DNA of 64,000 bases from an uncultured Brevibacillus sp. (GCF_947502445.1 NZ_CANMZW010000004.1:1-64000); one strand, 5' to 3'; positions 8,815 through 17,217 are shown, counted from the first letter of the stretch. The notes: a model not told the origin generated them from the sequence alone. Translations and numbers: made by a program.

Positions 8815-9474
8815 ATGAACAGAGATTTTCAGAAAGCAATCATTTTTGATATGGATAACACGCTGCTGCAATCAAGGATCAATTTTTTGGAGATGAAACG
8901 GGCGATTTTTCAAATATGGGTGGAAAATGGCATATGTGAGCCTGCGCTAGAGTGGAAGAGCTTTACGGCCTCACAGCTGATTGAAATCGGCAGATGCTCC
9001 GAGCGAATGACAGATGAGCTGGAGACGCATATGTGGGCGGCAGTGACTGCGATCGAAAAGGAAGGAATGCACGGCGCTGTGTTGGAGGCTCATGCAGCTG
9101 ACGTGCTGGCAAAACTGCACGAGAGCTATCGTCTGTTTATTTTGACAAACAATGCTTATGCAGCAGCCCAAGAGGCTTTGAACGAAACGAAAATCATTCA
9201 TTATTTTGACGAAGTTGTTGCACGTGAACAAATGACGACGTTGAAGCCTCATCCTTCTGGAATTACGTATATTCTCAACCAATACCCTGACTTGCCGGTA
9301 TCGGCGTGGACGATGATCGGAGATTCCTGGATCGATGGCAAGGCTGCGCAGGATGGGCAAGTCCGGTTCGTCGCCTATCATGGAAAACGAGAAGAAATGG
9401 ATCGGCAAGGTGTTATTCCACAAGCGTATATTACGGATTTGCGCAAATTGCTGGAGCTGGATTGGAACAAATAG
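8815..9474 (+). CDS. HAD superfamily hydrolase
   Basis: Predicted cytoplasmic Mg2+-dependent phosphatase. Motif I DMDNT gives nucleophile Asp12 and acid/base Asp14, motif II is LTNN, the motif III lysine is in TTLKPHP, and motif IV is GDSWIDGKAA. The helical cap between motifs I and II places it in the phosphoglycolate phosphatase/beta-phosphoglucomutase-like group. At 219 residues it is full length. GGGGAGGT lies a few bases upstream of the ATG at 8815. Substrate is not predictable. Monocistronic with a strong terminator. Confidence 0.85.
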   Translation: MNRDFQKAIIFDMDNTLLQSRINFLEMKRAIFQIWVENGICEPALEWKSFTASQLIEIGRCSERMTDELETHMWAAVTAIEKEGMHGAVLEAHAADVLAKLHESYRLFILTNNAYAAAQEALNETKIIHYFDEVVAREQMTTLKPHPSGITYILNQYPDLPVSAWTMIGDSWIDGKAAQDGQVRFVAYHGKREEMDRQGVIPQAYITDLRKLLELDWNK

Positions 9475-9486
9475 GAGCATCAAGGA

Positions 9487-9514
9487 AGCGACAGGATCGA
9501 CTGTCGCTTTTTTT
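9487..9514 (+). terminator. Intrinsic terminator of the HAD hydrolase gene
   Basis: AGCGACAG pairs with CTGTCGCT across a six-base loop, followed by TTTTTTT. Confidence 0.9.
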
Positions 9515-9548
9515 GTGGTATTTTTCGCAGAAAAAATGAATGGTTTAG

Positions 9549-9574
9549 TGAACCAAATGATCTTCATATGTCTC
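9549..9574 (+). promoter_or_regulatory. Candidate ECF-sigma autoregulatory promoter
   Basis: TGAACC (9549-9554), then 15 bases, then GTCT (9570-9573) resembles the TGAAAC-N16-CGTC promoters used by ECF sigma factors. It sits about 40 bases upstream of the sigma factor start. Confidence 0.4.
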
Positions 9575-9611
9575 TATAGTAGTAAACAATGGCCAAGGAA
9601 GGACGTTGGTT

Positions 9612-10226
9612 GTGGAGGAAATCAACTTAATCAAAATATGCCAATCTGGTCATATTGCTGCTTTCGAATTATTGCTGAAAAGGTATGAGCATAAAGCCAT
9701 GCAAACGGCTTATTTGATTACGAGGCAAAGGGAGCTGGCAGAGGATATTGTTCAGGAAGCCTTTATTCAATGCTACAACCAATTACATACGCTGCGGCAG
9801 CCGGAATATTTTCGCACGTGGTTTTATCGGATACTCATTCGATTGAGCTATAAAATGGTGAAAAAAGAAAAATGGAAATCATTCTTTTTACAAAAGTCTG
9901 TGCTCGATATCGGATACACGCCACAGTTTGATCAAAAAGTGGTGGCCAAAGAAATGTATGGGGCCCTTTACGACAGCGTAAACAACCTCAGTGAGAAGCT
10001 GAGAGCTGTTGTTGTGCTTTACTATTTTAATGAAATGACGACGAAAGAAATGGCCGATGTATTAGCGATTTCAGAAGGGACAGTAAAATCGCGCTTGCAT
10101 CATGCGCGAAAACGAATCCAGGAAACGTTGCTTGACAAAGGATACGTATCCTGGGAAGCACTGGGAGGAGGAGAGCAGGCTTATGTGGGAAACGCAATTG
10201 CGGAAAATGCTGACTGGTCAGGCTGA
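9612..10226 (+). CDS. ECF-type RNA polymerase sigma factor
   Basis: Group 4 sigma factor expected to direct polymerase to a small regulon. Region 2 carries LAEDIVQEAFIQCYNQLHTL and FRTWFYRILIRLSYKMVKK. Region 4 carries LPxKLR-like LSEKLRAVVVLYYFNEMTTKEMADVLAISEGTVKSRLHHARK, the helix-turn-helix that reads the -35 element. I chose GTG at 9612 (nine bases after AAGGAAGG); an in-frame TTG at 9606 is possible. About 204 residues, somewhat longer than typical because of a C-terminal tail. The next gene overlaps it by 44 bases and encodes a membrane protein, the usual sigma/anti-sigma arrangement. It resembles the SigV/SigM/SigW group, but I cannot name it. Confidence 0.88.
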   Translation: MEEINLIKICQSGHIAAFELLLKRYEHKAMQTAYLITRQRELAEDIVQEAFIQCYNQLHTLRQPEYFRTWFYRILIRLSYKMVKKEKWKSFFLQKSVLDIGYTPQFDQKVVAKEMYGALYDSVNNLSEKLRAVVVLYYFNEMTTKEMADVLAISEGTVKSRLHHARKRIQETLLDKGYVSWEALGGGEQAYVGNAIAENADWSG

Positions 10227-10764
10227 GACGATTCAGCGCGAAACAACGGTAGCAGATGAAGTGATGTCACGGGTTCAAAGCGGGTCGAAAAGAAGAGTGA
10301 AGAGCCGAAAGCCATTCATCGTAGCGATCATCTCGTGTTCGATTCTGATCTTTACGGGCGGAGTGTACGCTGATCAACTATACAATTACTGGAAGGTTCC
10401 GAGCACTGCAGAGGAAGTGAGAAAAACCGAGGAGTTAAGCAAGGAGCTGGCTGAACAGAGACAAACGGTAGATGACGCAATTGCGAATACCTTTGGGTTA
10501 GATCTCGCCAATTATAGCAGTCTGGAAGTCAATGACCTGTTTAAAAGCGAGAAGGTCCACCCGCTGCTCCCTATCGTGAGTGAAATTATGGATAACCAAC
10601 AAATCAATGATAGAAAACCGAGCGTGTATATAAACAACCAAACTCAGCAAGACGGATATATTTTTGAAGACAAAGTGAACGCATGCGTTGTTCACGTGAT
10701 GAAAAAAGACGCCGCAGGCGAGTGGCAGATTGTCTCGGTACAAGAAAAACAAAAGAATGGCTAA
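10183..10764 (+). CDS. Membrane protein, likely anti-sigma factor partner
   Basis: The ATG at 10183 follows GGAGGAGGAGA and overlaps the sigma gene by 44 bases, implying translational coupling. The 193-residue product has a short cytoplasmic part (residues 1-43), one membrane helix at about 44-63 (PFIVAIISCSILIFTGGVYA) and an extracytoplasmic domain of about 130 residues. The cytoplasmic part has no His-x3-Cys-x2-Cys zinc motif, so it is not a classical ZAS anti-sigma factor. Role as negative regulator of the ECF sigma factor is inferred from position and topology only. Confidence 0.7.
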   Translation: MWETQLRKMLTGQAETIQRETTVADEVMSRVQSGSKRRVKSRKPFIVAIISCSILIFTGGVYADQLYNYWKVPSTAEEVRKTEELSKELAEQRQTVDDAIANTFGLDLANYSSLEVNDLFKSEKVHPLLPIVSEIMDNQQINDRKPSVYINNQTQQDGYIFEDKVNACVVHVMKKDAAGEWQIVSVQEKQKNG

Positions 10765-10770
10765 AGAAGC

Positions 10771-10818
10771 AAAAAACAGTGTGGTTCAAGGATCTTTTGA
10801 AGATCTTGAGCCACACTG
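10771..10818 (-). terminator. Terminator of the secreted protein gene at 10828-11580
   Basis: An 18-bp stem with two mismatches (10777-10794 with 10801-10818). On the minus strand it is followed by TTTTTT, so it serves the leftward gene; it may also help stop the rightward sigma operon. Confidence 0.8.
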
Positions 10819-10827
10819 CTGAAGCCA

Positions 10828-11580
10828 TTACGGCTTGAGACGTTTTCCTTTTTTCTCTCCCGTTTCTTTTACCTCCCAGTTTCCATCTCCGTCCATCACG
10901 ATGAGGGTAGTGTGATTCGTACCATCTGCTTTCTTTTCCAAAATATACGCTTCTGCGGCTAACTCATCGACATACACGAAGGGCATGATGTCTCCCTCTT
11001 CTTGAGCATCCATCGCAGCGACCACGATGTCCTTGAGAGAGTCGGAGACCTTTGAATTACTGACTTCGACAGCTCGGAAAAATTCAAATTGCTCAAAGTC
11101 ATATTGGAAGCTGCTCGCAATCTCGGCCATCACCTCAGTTTCGAGAGATTGATGAGCCGAAAGGGATCTGGCAGCTGCCGGGTCCCATTGAACATAATCG
11201 TAATCCGTGTCGATGTCGGTGCGTTTTCCAGAGCTATCATACTCGCGGTGAGTAGAGTTGATCTCCCATTTTCCTCGGACACTATTGCTAGCGGAAAGGG
11301 TATTGGAGATGGTAACGGAGCCCGAACCGTATGCATCATCAGAATCTTTTTTTACGCTGTTAAAGTAGACATTGGCAGAGACTTGGATACGAGGCTGACC
11401 GCTGTTCGCTGTTTTGGCATCCCATTCTACTTTATATTTGCTAGAACCAATCGATCCAATATCGATCGTAGCACGAGCGGTTGTAATGGCTGCCGATGCA
11501 CCAGGAGCGAGTAATCCAATGAAGAGAGCGCTAGAAAGAAGAGAAGCTACAACTTTGTTCCTAGAAAACAAGATCATCAT
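10828..11580 (-). CDS. Uncharacterised secreted protein
   Basis: Family not recognised. The 250-residue product has a clear signal peptide with a likely AxA cleavage site near residues 28-31 (APGASA-A). The mature N-terminal half is Ser/Thr-rich and probably beta-structured (RATIDIGSIGSSKYKVEWDAK; YGSGSVTISNTLSAS). The C-terminal half is acidic and more helical, ending in a basic KKGKRLKP tail. No cysteines or catalytic motif stand out. Start is one of two adjacent methionines at 11575-11580. It faces the sigma operon convergently and shares the hairpin between them. Confidence 0.65.
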   Translation of the reverse strand: MMILFSRNKVVASLLSSALFIGLLAPGASAAITTARATIDIGSIGSSKYKVEWDAKTANSGQPRIQVSANVYFNSVKKDSDDAYGSGSVTISNTLSASNSVRGKWEINSTHREYDSSGKRTDIDTDYDYVQWDPAAARSLSAHQSLETEVMAEIASSFQYDFEQFEFFRAVEVSNSKVSDSLKDIVVAAMDAQEEGDIMPFVYVDELAAEAYILEKKADGTNHTTLIVMDGDGNWEVKETGEKKGKRLKP

Positions 11581-11739
11581 CCTCTCACTTTAATAGTTTC
11601 AATGTAATACAAGTCGAAAAATCAATCAACTATAAAATGTAAATATTGTATGATTTTGTAATGTTGAAGTGAATCATATCTGAATAACAGAGCGACTCTA
11701 TCAATTTTTGTCGTATTTTTGACGAGGAAGTTGAAAAAG

Positions 11740-11765
11740 AAAAAAGCGACAGAATAAACTGTCGC
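11740..11765 (-). terminator. Terminator of the siderophore operon
   Basis: GCGACAG stem (11746-11752 with 11759-11765), six-base loop, then TTTTTT on the minus strand, just past the stop codon of the btr-like gene. Confidence 0.85.
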
Positions 11766-11787
11766 CGCTAATGAATGGACTTCGTTT

Positions 11788-13380
11788 TCAGCAAATAGCT
11801 GTACCGTTGTGCAGGGAGAGCAGCGAATCGAGAATATGGTCGCGTCCAGCAGGTGTCCAGCTCATCAAAAACCAGTTTGGAATGATTTGCACGCGGTCTT
11901 TTTTGACTACGTCCATGGATTTCCATGAGAGGGTCTCCTGCAGTCTGGAAAAAATGTGGTCACTGCCTGCCCTCAGATGGTGCTTTTGGATAAAGAGGCG
12001 GTCAGTTTCGAGGCATGGCATCATTTCTGGTGCCATTTCTATTCGCCACATATGGTCAGGCACAGGTTTGCCAGGGGTTAAATTCAGCTTGGAATAAAGC
12101 ATCTCGTTCAACGGATGATCGCAGGTGCCCTGTATCCCGATCGCGCGATGGTTGACTTGCATAATCGTAATACGCTCCTTGCCCAGTGTACTTTTCAATT
12201 CGTGGCGGACCTCATGCAGGCGCAGATCTAGGCGAGTAATGACCTGCTCGGCTTCCCGCTCCCGATTGACCAGCTCAGCCAGCTTCATCTGATTGACTCG
12301 CCAGTCCCAGGCAGGAAAATCAAAGAGTACGGTGGGGGAAATTTGCTTGAGCTGCTCACGTACATCTAGATGATAGTGATCGCCGACAATCAGATCAGGC
12401 TGGACTTCTTTGAGCGTAATCATTTGAGCCGTATACAACCGTTCATACTCTTCATCACTCATCCACGGATAGCGAAAAAGGTCAACAGTAACGGCAGGTT
12501 CAACACCAATTGCCTCAAAATTTTCCCGAAATCCGAGCGAGGATGCGACTGCGATGCGCAACTGCCTGCGCTTGATATAGATGCTGGGAGAAACTCCGAC
12601 AATTCGATGAAAGGTCCTGCTGAAATAAAACTCATTGCTGAAGCCGACCGCAGCAGCGACTTCCTTGACGCGACTATCTGGCTGCGTAAGTCTTTTTTTG
12701 GCTTCATCAATCCGCAGTCGCGTCAAAAAATCAATGGGGAGCATCCCGATCGTTTTGCGAAACAGGCGAGAAAAGCTGGTGGGAGATAAATGCGCGGCAT
12801 CAGCTAAAAGATCCAGAGTGATTTTCTCGGAAAGATGCTTGCGCATGTAAGAAATACTCTGATCAATACGAGTATCGCGCTGTTGTTCCTGCTCGGATAG
12901 GTTGGTTGTGAGCGTATGCAAAAGTTCCTCCAATTTCAGACGAAGAGCAAAGGCATCCTGAACAGTCTTTTCCCGACTCTCCTCGTACAAGGAGAGCATC
13001 TGCGCAAATGCCTGCTGCGTGCTACTAAGCGGAATGCGTCCCGGATAAAAAGTCGGGGGAAAGGTTGGGGCGCTGTAAATAGAGAGCTGGCCTCTGGTTT
13101 TGAGTATCGTTACAGGCTCAAAAACAACCGCGAAATACTCGATCGGCTCCGGGTTCACGACTGCTTCCACAACCATACCAGGCCCGAGATAATACAGCTC
13201 AAACGGTTCAATGCTGTGCAGGGCTCCATTTATCAAAATGGCACCACTGCCTTTGGTGACAAAGAGAATCATATTTGCGCTTACCCGACGTGCCTTTACT
13301 CGTGGGAAGTGGGAGAGACGTCGCTTATGTACGGAAGAAAACAAGTAAAAGGGATGCTCTTCAAGGGGGAGGGCTGACAT
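11788..13380 (-). CDS. btr: Btr-like AraC activator fused to a siderophore-binding domain
   Basis: Transcriptional activator of siderophore uptake. Residues 1-~150 form a cupin-like AraC N-terminal region. Residues ~165-270 carry two helix-turn-helix motifs (ITLDLLADAAHLSPTSFSRLF; VKEVAAAVGFSNEFYFSRTF followed by P-x3-I). Residues ~275-530 form a FecB/FeuA-like periplasmic-binding-protein fold without a signal peptide, which in Bacillus Btr senses iron-loaded bacillibactin in the cytoplasm. The 530-residue length fits. The start at 13380 has AGGTGA seven bases upstream. It lies 78 bases downstream of the second permease gene, in the same order as feuABC-ybbA-btr of Bacillus subtilis but without a ybbA-like esterase. 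Confidence 0.85.
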   Translation of the reverse strand: MSALPLEEHPFYLFSSVHKRRLSHFPRVKARRVSANMILFVTKGSGAILINGALHSIEPFELYYLGPGMVVEAVVNPEPIEYFAVVFEPVTILKTRGQLSIYSAPTFPPTFYPGRIPLSSTQQAFAQMLSLYEESREKTVQDAFALRLKLEELLHTLTTNLSEQEQQRDTRIDQSISYMRKHLSEKITLDLLADAAHLSPTSFSRLFRKTIGMLPIDFLTRLRIDEAKKRLTQPDSRVKEVAAAVGFSNEFYFSRTFHRIVGVSPSIYIKRRQLRIAVASSLGFRENFEAIGVEPAVTVDLFRYPWMSDEEYERLYTAQMITLKEVQPDLIVGDHYHLDVREQLKQISPTVLFDFPAWDWRVNQMKLAELVNREREAEQVITRLDLRLHEVRHELKSTLGKERITIMQVNHRAIGIQGTCDHPLNEMLYSKLNLTPGKPVPDHMWRIEMAPEMMPCLETDRLFIQKHHLRAGSDHIFSRLQETLSWKSMDVVKKDRVQIIPNWFLMSWTPAGRDHILDSLLSLHNGTAIC

Positions 13381-13458
13381 TACCCAGTCACCTGCCTTTC
13401 GTTTAGATGGGCGAAGAAATCATTTTCTGGTTGTCACCCTATTTCGTAATTCGACCCA

Positions 13459-14448
13459 TTATTTCCTTTGTCTGACGAGCAAGTAAAACAAATAGGGTGC
13501 GCCAATGATTGCGGTAATGATGCCAACCGGAATTTCATATGGGGGGAACAAGATTTTCCCAACAGCATCTGCTGACAGGACGAGGAGACTGCCCGTAAGT
13601 GCTGCCACAGGCAAGAGCCTTGCCGAAGTATTTCCTACTAGATGTCTGGACATATGTGGAGCCATAAGTCCGACGAAGCCAATCGTGCCAGCAGCAGAAA
13701 CCGAAGCTCCGGCGATCGCCACACTGATCAGGATGAGCAATCCCCGCGTCCGCTCCAGATGTATGCCAAGTCCGATTGCCAGCGGATCACCTAATTGAAA
13801 AAGGTCCAAGTGACGCGCCAGAAAATACGCAACGGGAAAAAGCACCATAAACCACGGGAGCAGGGGCCAAAAATGCTCCCAGCCTCGACCGTACAAGCTT
13901 CCTGCCATCCAAATGGCGGCTTGAGTGACGCGGACGATATCGCTGACGGTAAGCAAATACGCGATGACGGCATTTGCCATAGCCGATATACCGATCCCGA
14001 CCAGCATCAACCGAATCGGTGAGCTACCTTTTCGCCAAGAAAGCGCATAGATAAGAAAGGCTACGACCAGAGCTCCACCAAAAGCAACAGGCGGAAGCAG
14101 ACTGCTCGGAACGGCAGGAATCAGAACCAGGATTGCTACAACTGCGGCGGCGGCACCCGCATTTAGTCCAAGAATACTCGGCGACGCTAACGGATTTCGC
14201 GTAATCGCCTGTAAAATGACTCCTGACAAGGCTAGTCCACTACCTACAAGAGCCGCAACCAAAGCACGGGGCAGGCGAAGCTTCAGCATCGTAAATTCAT
14301 AGCCAGTGTTCGCAAGCCCCAGCAAGATTTGAAATGCTTTGTCAAACGGGATGTTCCGCTCTCCGATAAGCAGATTTACGAAAAACAGGCAAATATTCGC
14401 CAAAAGCAGTATCGCCATTATGATACGCCAACGATTGGTGGAGATCAT
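13459..14448 (-). CDS. FecCD-family siderophore ABC permease (second)
   Basis: Inner membrane subunit of an iron-siderophore importer with about 9-10 helices (329 residues). The typical family motifs are present: LRLPRALVAALVGSGLALSGVILQ near the N-terminus, NPLASPSILGLNAGA, and GFVGLMAPHMSRHLVG towards the C-terminus, where the coupling helix contacts the ATPase. Its ATG overlaps the stop of the upstream permease (ATGA), so the pair is co-translated and probably forms a heterodimer. No ATPase gene lies in the operon; as with FeuABC, a shared YusV-type ATPase elsewhere would be needed. By order it corresponds to feuC. Confidence 0.9.
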   Translation of the reverse strand: MISTNRWRIIMAILLLANICLFFVNLLIGERNIPFDKAFQILLGLANTGYEFTMLKLRLPRALVAALVGSGLALSGVILQAITRNPLASPSILGLNAGAAAAVVAILVLIPAVPSSLLPPVAFGGALVVAFLIYALSWRKGSSPIRLMLVGIGISAMANAVIAYLLTVSDIVRVTQAAIWMAGSLYGRGWEHFWPLLPWFMVLFPVAYFLARHLDLFQLGDPLAIGLGIHLERTRGLLILISVAIAGASVSAAGTIGFVGLMAPHMSRHLVGNTSARLLPVAALTGSLLVLSADAVGKILFPPYEIPVGIITAIIGAPYLFYLLVRQRK

Positions 14449-15461
14449 ACTGCTCCCCCTTTGCGCTGCACAAGATAAATTAGAAAAGGAGCGCCGAGAA
14501 AGGCTGTAACGACACCAACTGGGATTTCACGACTGGGCAGGACAAAACGGGCGCCCACGTCCGATAACAACAGGAGCAATGCACCGAGCAGAGCGGAGTA
14601 CGGTAAAATCCAGCGATAATCCGCTCCGACCCAAAAGCGAGCAATATGCGGAACAGTGAGGCCGATGAAGCCGATCGGCCCGGCAATCGCCACGGCGCTA
14701 CCTGCAAGCAGCATGATGATTCCGATTAAAAGCGATTTCGTCAAAAGCACCCGTTGTCCCAAGCCTTGGGCCGCTTCCTCACCAAGACTCAGTACATTGA
14801 TGTTTTTGCTCATCAGGATTGTAAACAGCAAACCGATTAGCATGTAAGGAACCATCTGCACAAAGAGCTCGAGGTCGCGTCCCGTCAGTGACCCTGCCAT
14901 CCAGAAGCGCATCGTGTCCATCGACTGTTGGTGCAGAATCAGGATTCCTTGGGTTAGGGAGGCAAGCAGCAGATTCATCGTGGCTCCAGCCAGAACCAGC
15001 TTAAAGGAAGACAGTCGATCATATCCGATAGAACCGATCAAAAAAACGGCAGCGCCTGCTACCCCGGCTCCGATAAACGAAGACCAGGCAAAAAGGGAGA
15101 GCGAGCTAGTCCCGAGTAAAAAGGAGGCAGAGACAGCAGCAAGGGCAGCGCCATAATTTACTCCAAAAATTTCGGGACCAGCAAGCGAATTTCTGGTGAG
15201 AGCTTGCATGATTCCACCTGCCAGCGCCAGCGAGCAGCCTACCATGACCGCAATGAGTGCGCGTGGAAGACGTACGGAGCGGACAATCAGATGTTCACGC
15301 GAGCCATCAAAGGATGTGAAGGCTTCGAAAATGACATGTAATTTGATGGGGGAGAGTCCCAGCACGATGTTTGCGAAAAATCCAAGGACAACAAGTACGA
15401 AGAGCACAACCAAGCCGCTAAGTCTGCGTTTCAAAATCAGAACCCCCAAGGCATCGAGCAT
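14445..15461 (-). CDS. FecCD-family siderophore ABC permease (first)
   Basis: Partner permease of 338 residues, with the matching motifs VRLPRALIAVMVGCSLALAGGIMQ, NSLAGPEIFGVNYGA and GFIGLTVPHIARFWVG. It is about 9-10 helices long and ends in VQRKGGAV. The ATG at 15461 has a poor ribosome binding site. A TTG at 15434 behind GGGGGT is a reasonable alternative start and would give MKRRLSGLVV. It lies 48 bases after the binding-protein gene and overlaps the next permease by four bases. By order it corresponds to feuB. Confidence 0.88.
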   Translation of the reverse strand: MLDALGVLILKRRLSGLVVLFVLVVLGFFANIVLGLSPIKLHVIFEAFTSFDGSREHLIVRSVRLPRALIAVMVGCSLALAGGIMQALTRNSLAGPEIFGVNYGAALAAVSASFLLGTSSLSLFAWSSFIGAGVAGAAVFLIGSIGYDRLSSFKLVLAGATMNLLLASLTQGILILHQQSMDTMRFWMAGSLTGRDLELFVQMVPYMLIGLLFTILMSKNINVLSLGEEAAQGLGQRVLLTKSLLIGIIMLLAGSAVAIAGPIGFIGLTVPHIARFWVGADYRWILPYSALLGALLLLLSDVGARFVLPSREIPVGVVTAFLGAPFLIYLVQRKGGAV

Positions 15462-15509
15462 AAAATCGTAGAGGGCTGTCTAATTAGACAACCCGAACGC
15501 GTCACTTGA

Positions 15510-16499
15510 TCACTGAGCGATCAAATGCTTATTCAAATCATTGATGACACTGTTGACCGCCTGTATCCCCAGTCCGCTCATCCACGTTTCCCAGTCTACT
15601 TGATGGATGCTGTTTGCTTTGACAGCATGTAAAGTGCCCCACAACGAGTTTTTTTGCAGCTTTTCATAAAAGCTGTTGTCTCTCGAAAACCAGAACATCA
15701 CATCTGCATCGAGATCAGCAATTTGTTCCTCTGTCACATCTTTTGAGAAGCTGTCGATTTGCTGGACGGCTGGCCGCTCTAAACCTGCGTCAGCCAGTAT
15801 TGTTCCACTAAACGTATGGTTCGAGTAAATCTGAATTTTGTCTTCCCGAGGGCGGAAAAGGGATACTTGTGGCTTGCTTGGCAGCTTGTCCAGCTTTCCC
15901 TTCAGCTCTGCTATTTTTTTGTTGTAATCCTCCAGCAGCTTTTTGCCTTCTTCGGGTTTGTTTACAGCCTGCGCATGGACGAGAAGATTGTCTTTCCAGG
16001 TCACACCGAGAGACTCCACGAAGACAGTGGGAGCGATTTGAGCCAGCTTGCTATGAATCTGATCGTGCGTATCCTTGTTTCCTATAATCAGGTCGGGTTT
16101 AATCGAGTCGATAGCCTCCAGATTCGGCTCATTGACAGAGCCGATGTTTTGAATCCCTTCCGCACCAGATAAGTATTTAGGAAACGGATCGCCCGGATTC
16201 AGGATCGAAGGAGCGCCTACAGGCTTTACGCCAAGGGCAAGCAGATTGTCCAGAGCACCGATATCCAGCACGACGATTTTGGTGGGAGCGGCAGGCACCT
16301 GAACAGTGCCATAGGCATCTTTTACTGCGATGGTTGTATTAGTGGATGTGGAAGCGGGAGCAGCAGGAGTTTCGGCTGCTGGGGCTGCTGGCTGATTTTG
16401 TGTGCTGCTAGTGCTGCATCCAGCGATGGCAAACAGGCAAACAATCAGCAAGCCTATACGTAAAAGGAACGAATCGGAGCGATGAGTCAGTCGAAGCAT
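15510..16499 (-). CDS. Iron-siderophore substrate-binding lipoprotein
   Basis: Extracytoplasmic receptor for a ferric siderophore (329 residues). The signal peptide ends in IAGC, with Cys28 the likely lipidation site, then a low-complexity Pro/Ala/Thr linker. The mature part is a class III binding-protein fold: KIVVLDIGALDNLLALGVKPVGAP, NLEAIDSIKPDLIIG and an N-terminal/C-terminal lobe split by a long helix. The ATG at 16499 has GGGAGG eight bases upstream. It is the first gene of the operon and sits directly behind a good Fur box, so iron-repressed expression is expected. By position it corresponds to feuA; the actual siderophore is unknown. Confidence 0.9.
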   Translation of the reverse strand: MLRLTHRSDSFLLRIGLLIVCLFAIAGCSTSSTQNQPAAPAAETPAAPASTSTNTTIAVKDAYGTVQVPAAPTKIVVLDIGALDNLLALGVKPVGAPSILNPGDPFPKYLSGAEGIQNIGSVNEPNLEAIDSIKPDLIIGNKDTHDQIHSKLAQIAPTVFVESLGVTWKDNLLVHAQAVNKPEEGKKLLEDYNKKIAELKGKLDKLPSKPQVSLFRPREDKIQIYSNHTFSGTILADAGLERPAVQQIDSFSKDVTEEQIADLDADVMFWFSRDNSFYEKLQKNSLWGTLHAVKANSIHQVDWETWMSGLGIQAVNSVINDLNKHLIAQ

Positions 16500-16526
16500 G
16501 TGAAGAAACCTCCCTACAGGTTAATC

Positions 16527-16545
16527 AATAATGATTCTCATTGTT
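16527..16545 (-). promoter_or_regulatory. Fur box of the siderophore operon
   Basis: The 19 bases AATAATGATTCTCATTGTT match 16 of 19 positions of the consensus GATAATGATTCTCATTATC. They lie 28-46 bases upstream of the binding-protein start, overlapping where a promoter should be. Confidence 0.85.
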
Positions 16546-16663
16546 AGTTATGGTACTGTTTCCCAAGTGGAATGTCCATGCACAAATTCGTTGATCTCAT
16601 ATCCTTTTTTGCATGTAAAAAGAATGAAACTGTAAACAAAGATGTCTGCCCCGACTAAAATTG

Positions 16664-16672
16664 TGTTATACT
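16664..16672 (+). promoter_or_regulatory. Extended -10 promoter element of the rib operon
   Basis: TGT-TATACT (16664-16672) is an extended -10 element about 13 bases before the first FMN riboswitch; no good -35 hexamer is seen. Confidence 0.5.
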
Positions 16673-16684
16673 CTGCATAACTGA

Positions 16685-16832
16685 ATACCAGCCTTCAGGG
16701 TAGGGTGCAATTCCCGACCGGCGGTAATGACGAACGCACGTCTGAGCCCGCGACTCTCTATCAGCTGGATCGATAGAGACTGACTTGGTGAAAATCCAAG
16801 GCCGACGGTAAAGTCCGGATGGGAGAAGGTAT
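16685..16832 (+). ncRNA. FMN riboswitch (RFN element), copy 1
   Basis: All conserved blocks of the RFN element are present in order: CTTCAGGG, TTCCCGACCGGCGGTAAT, AGCCCGCGA, TTGGTGAAAATCCAA, GCCGACGGTAAAGTC and CGGATGGGAGAAGG. The outer stem closes ATACC/CTTC with GAAGGTAT. A U-tailed terminator follows at 16893-16933. It binds flavin mononucleotide and should reduce transcription of the rib genes when FMN is plentiful. Confidence 0.95.
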
Positions 16833-16892
16833 TTGGAATGGCCTTTTCAGCTGTTTTTTGCAAAAAACGGTTGGAGCAAGGCTTGTTTCTCG

Positions 16893-16933
16893 ATGCCCTG
16901 GGGATATGTTTTCCTCGGGCATTTTTATTTTTA
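16893..16933 (+). terminator. Riboswitch-controlled terminator 1
   Basis: ATGCCC (16893-16898) pairs with GGGCAT (16917-16922), with further inner pairs, followed by TTTTTATTTTT. It lies between the two FMN aptamers. Confidence 0.8.
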
Positions 16934-16948
16934 ATTTCAAATCGTAGC

Positions 16949-17087
16949 ATCTTCAGGGCAAGGTGAAATTCCTGACCGGCGGTGATGATACATGGTGTGT
17001 CCAAAGCCCGCGACTCGCTGACTAAAAGGAAAGCGACTGATCTGGTGTAATTCCAGAGCCGACGGTAAAGTCCGGATGGGAGAAGAT
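16949..17087 (+). ncRNA. FMN riboswitch (RFN element), copy 2
   Basis: A second complete RFN element: CTTCAGGGCAAGG, TTCCTGACCGGCGGTGAT, AAGCCCGCGA, CTGGTGTAATTCCAG, GCCGACGGTAAAGTC and CGGATGGGAGAAG, closed by ATCTTC/GAAGAT. It differs from copy 1 mainly in the variable stems, so both appear functional. Its own hairpin follows at 17151-17181, only 37 bases before ribD. Confidence 0.95.
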
Positions 17088-17150
17088 CGAGCATGCTTTC
17101 TTCATTTGTTTTTCGAAAAAACGAATGAGGGAAGGCTTCTTTCCCTATGC

Positions 17151-17181
17151 CCTGAAACGAATGAGGTTTCGAAGGTTTTTT
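17151..17181 (+). terminator. Riboswitch-controlled terminator 2
   Basis: CCTGAAAC pairs with GTTTC-GA-AGG (bulged), followed by TTTTTT. A preceding hairpin (17101-17128; arms TTCATTTGTTTTT and AAAAAACGAATGA) shares AACGAATGAGG with the terminator loop, so the two may compete. Confidence 0.65.
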
Positions 17182-17217
17182 GTTTTGGCTGGATGCTATC
17201 AAGGAAAGGAGCGCGAG

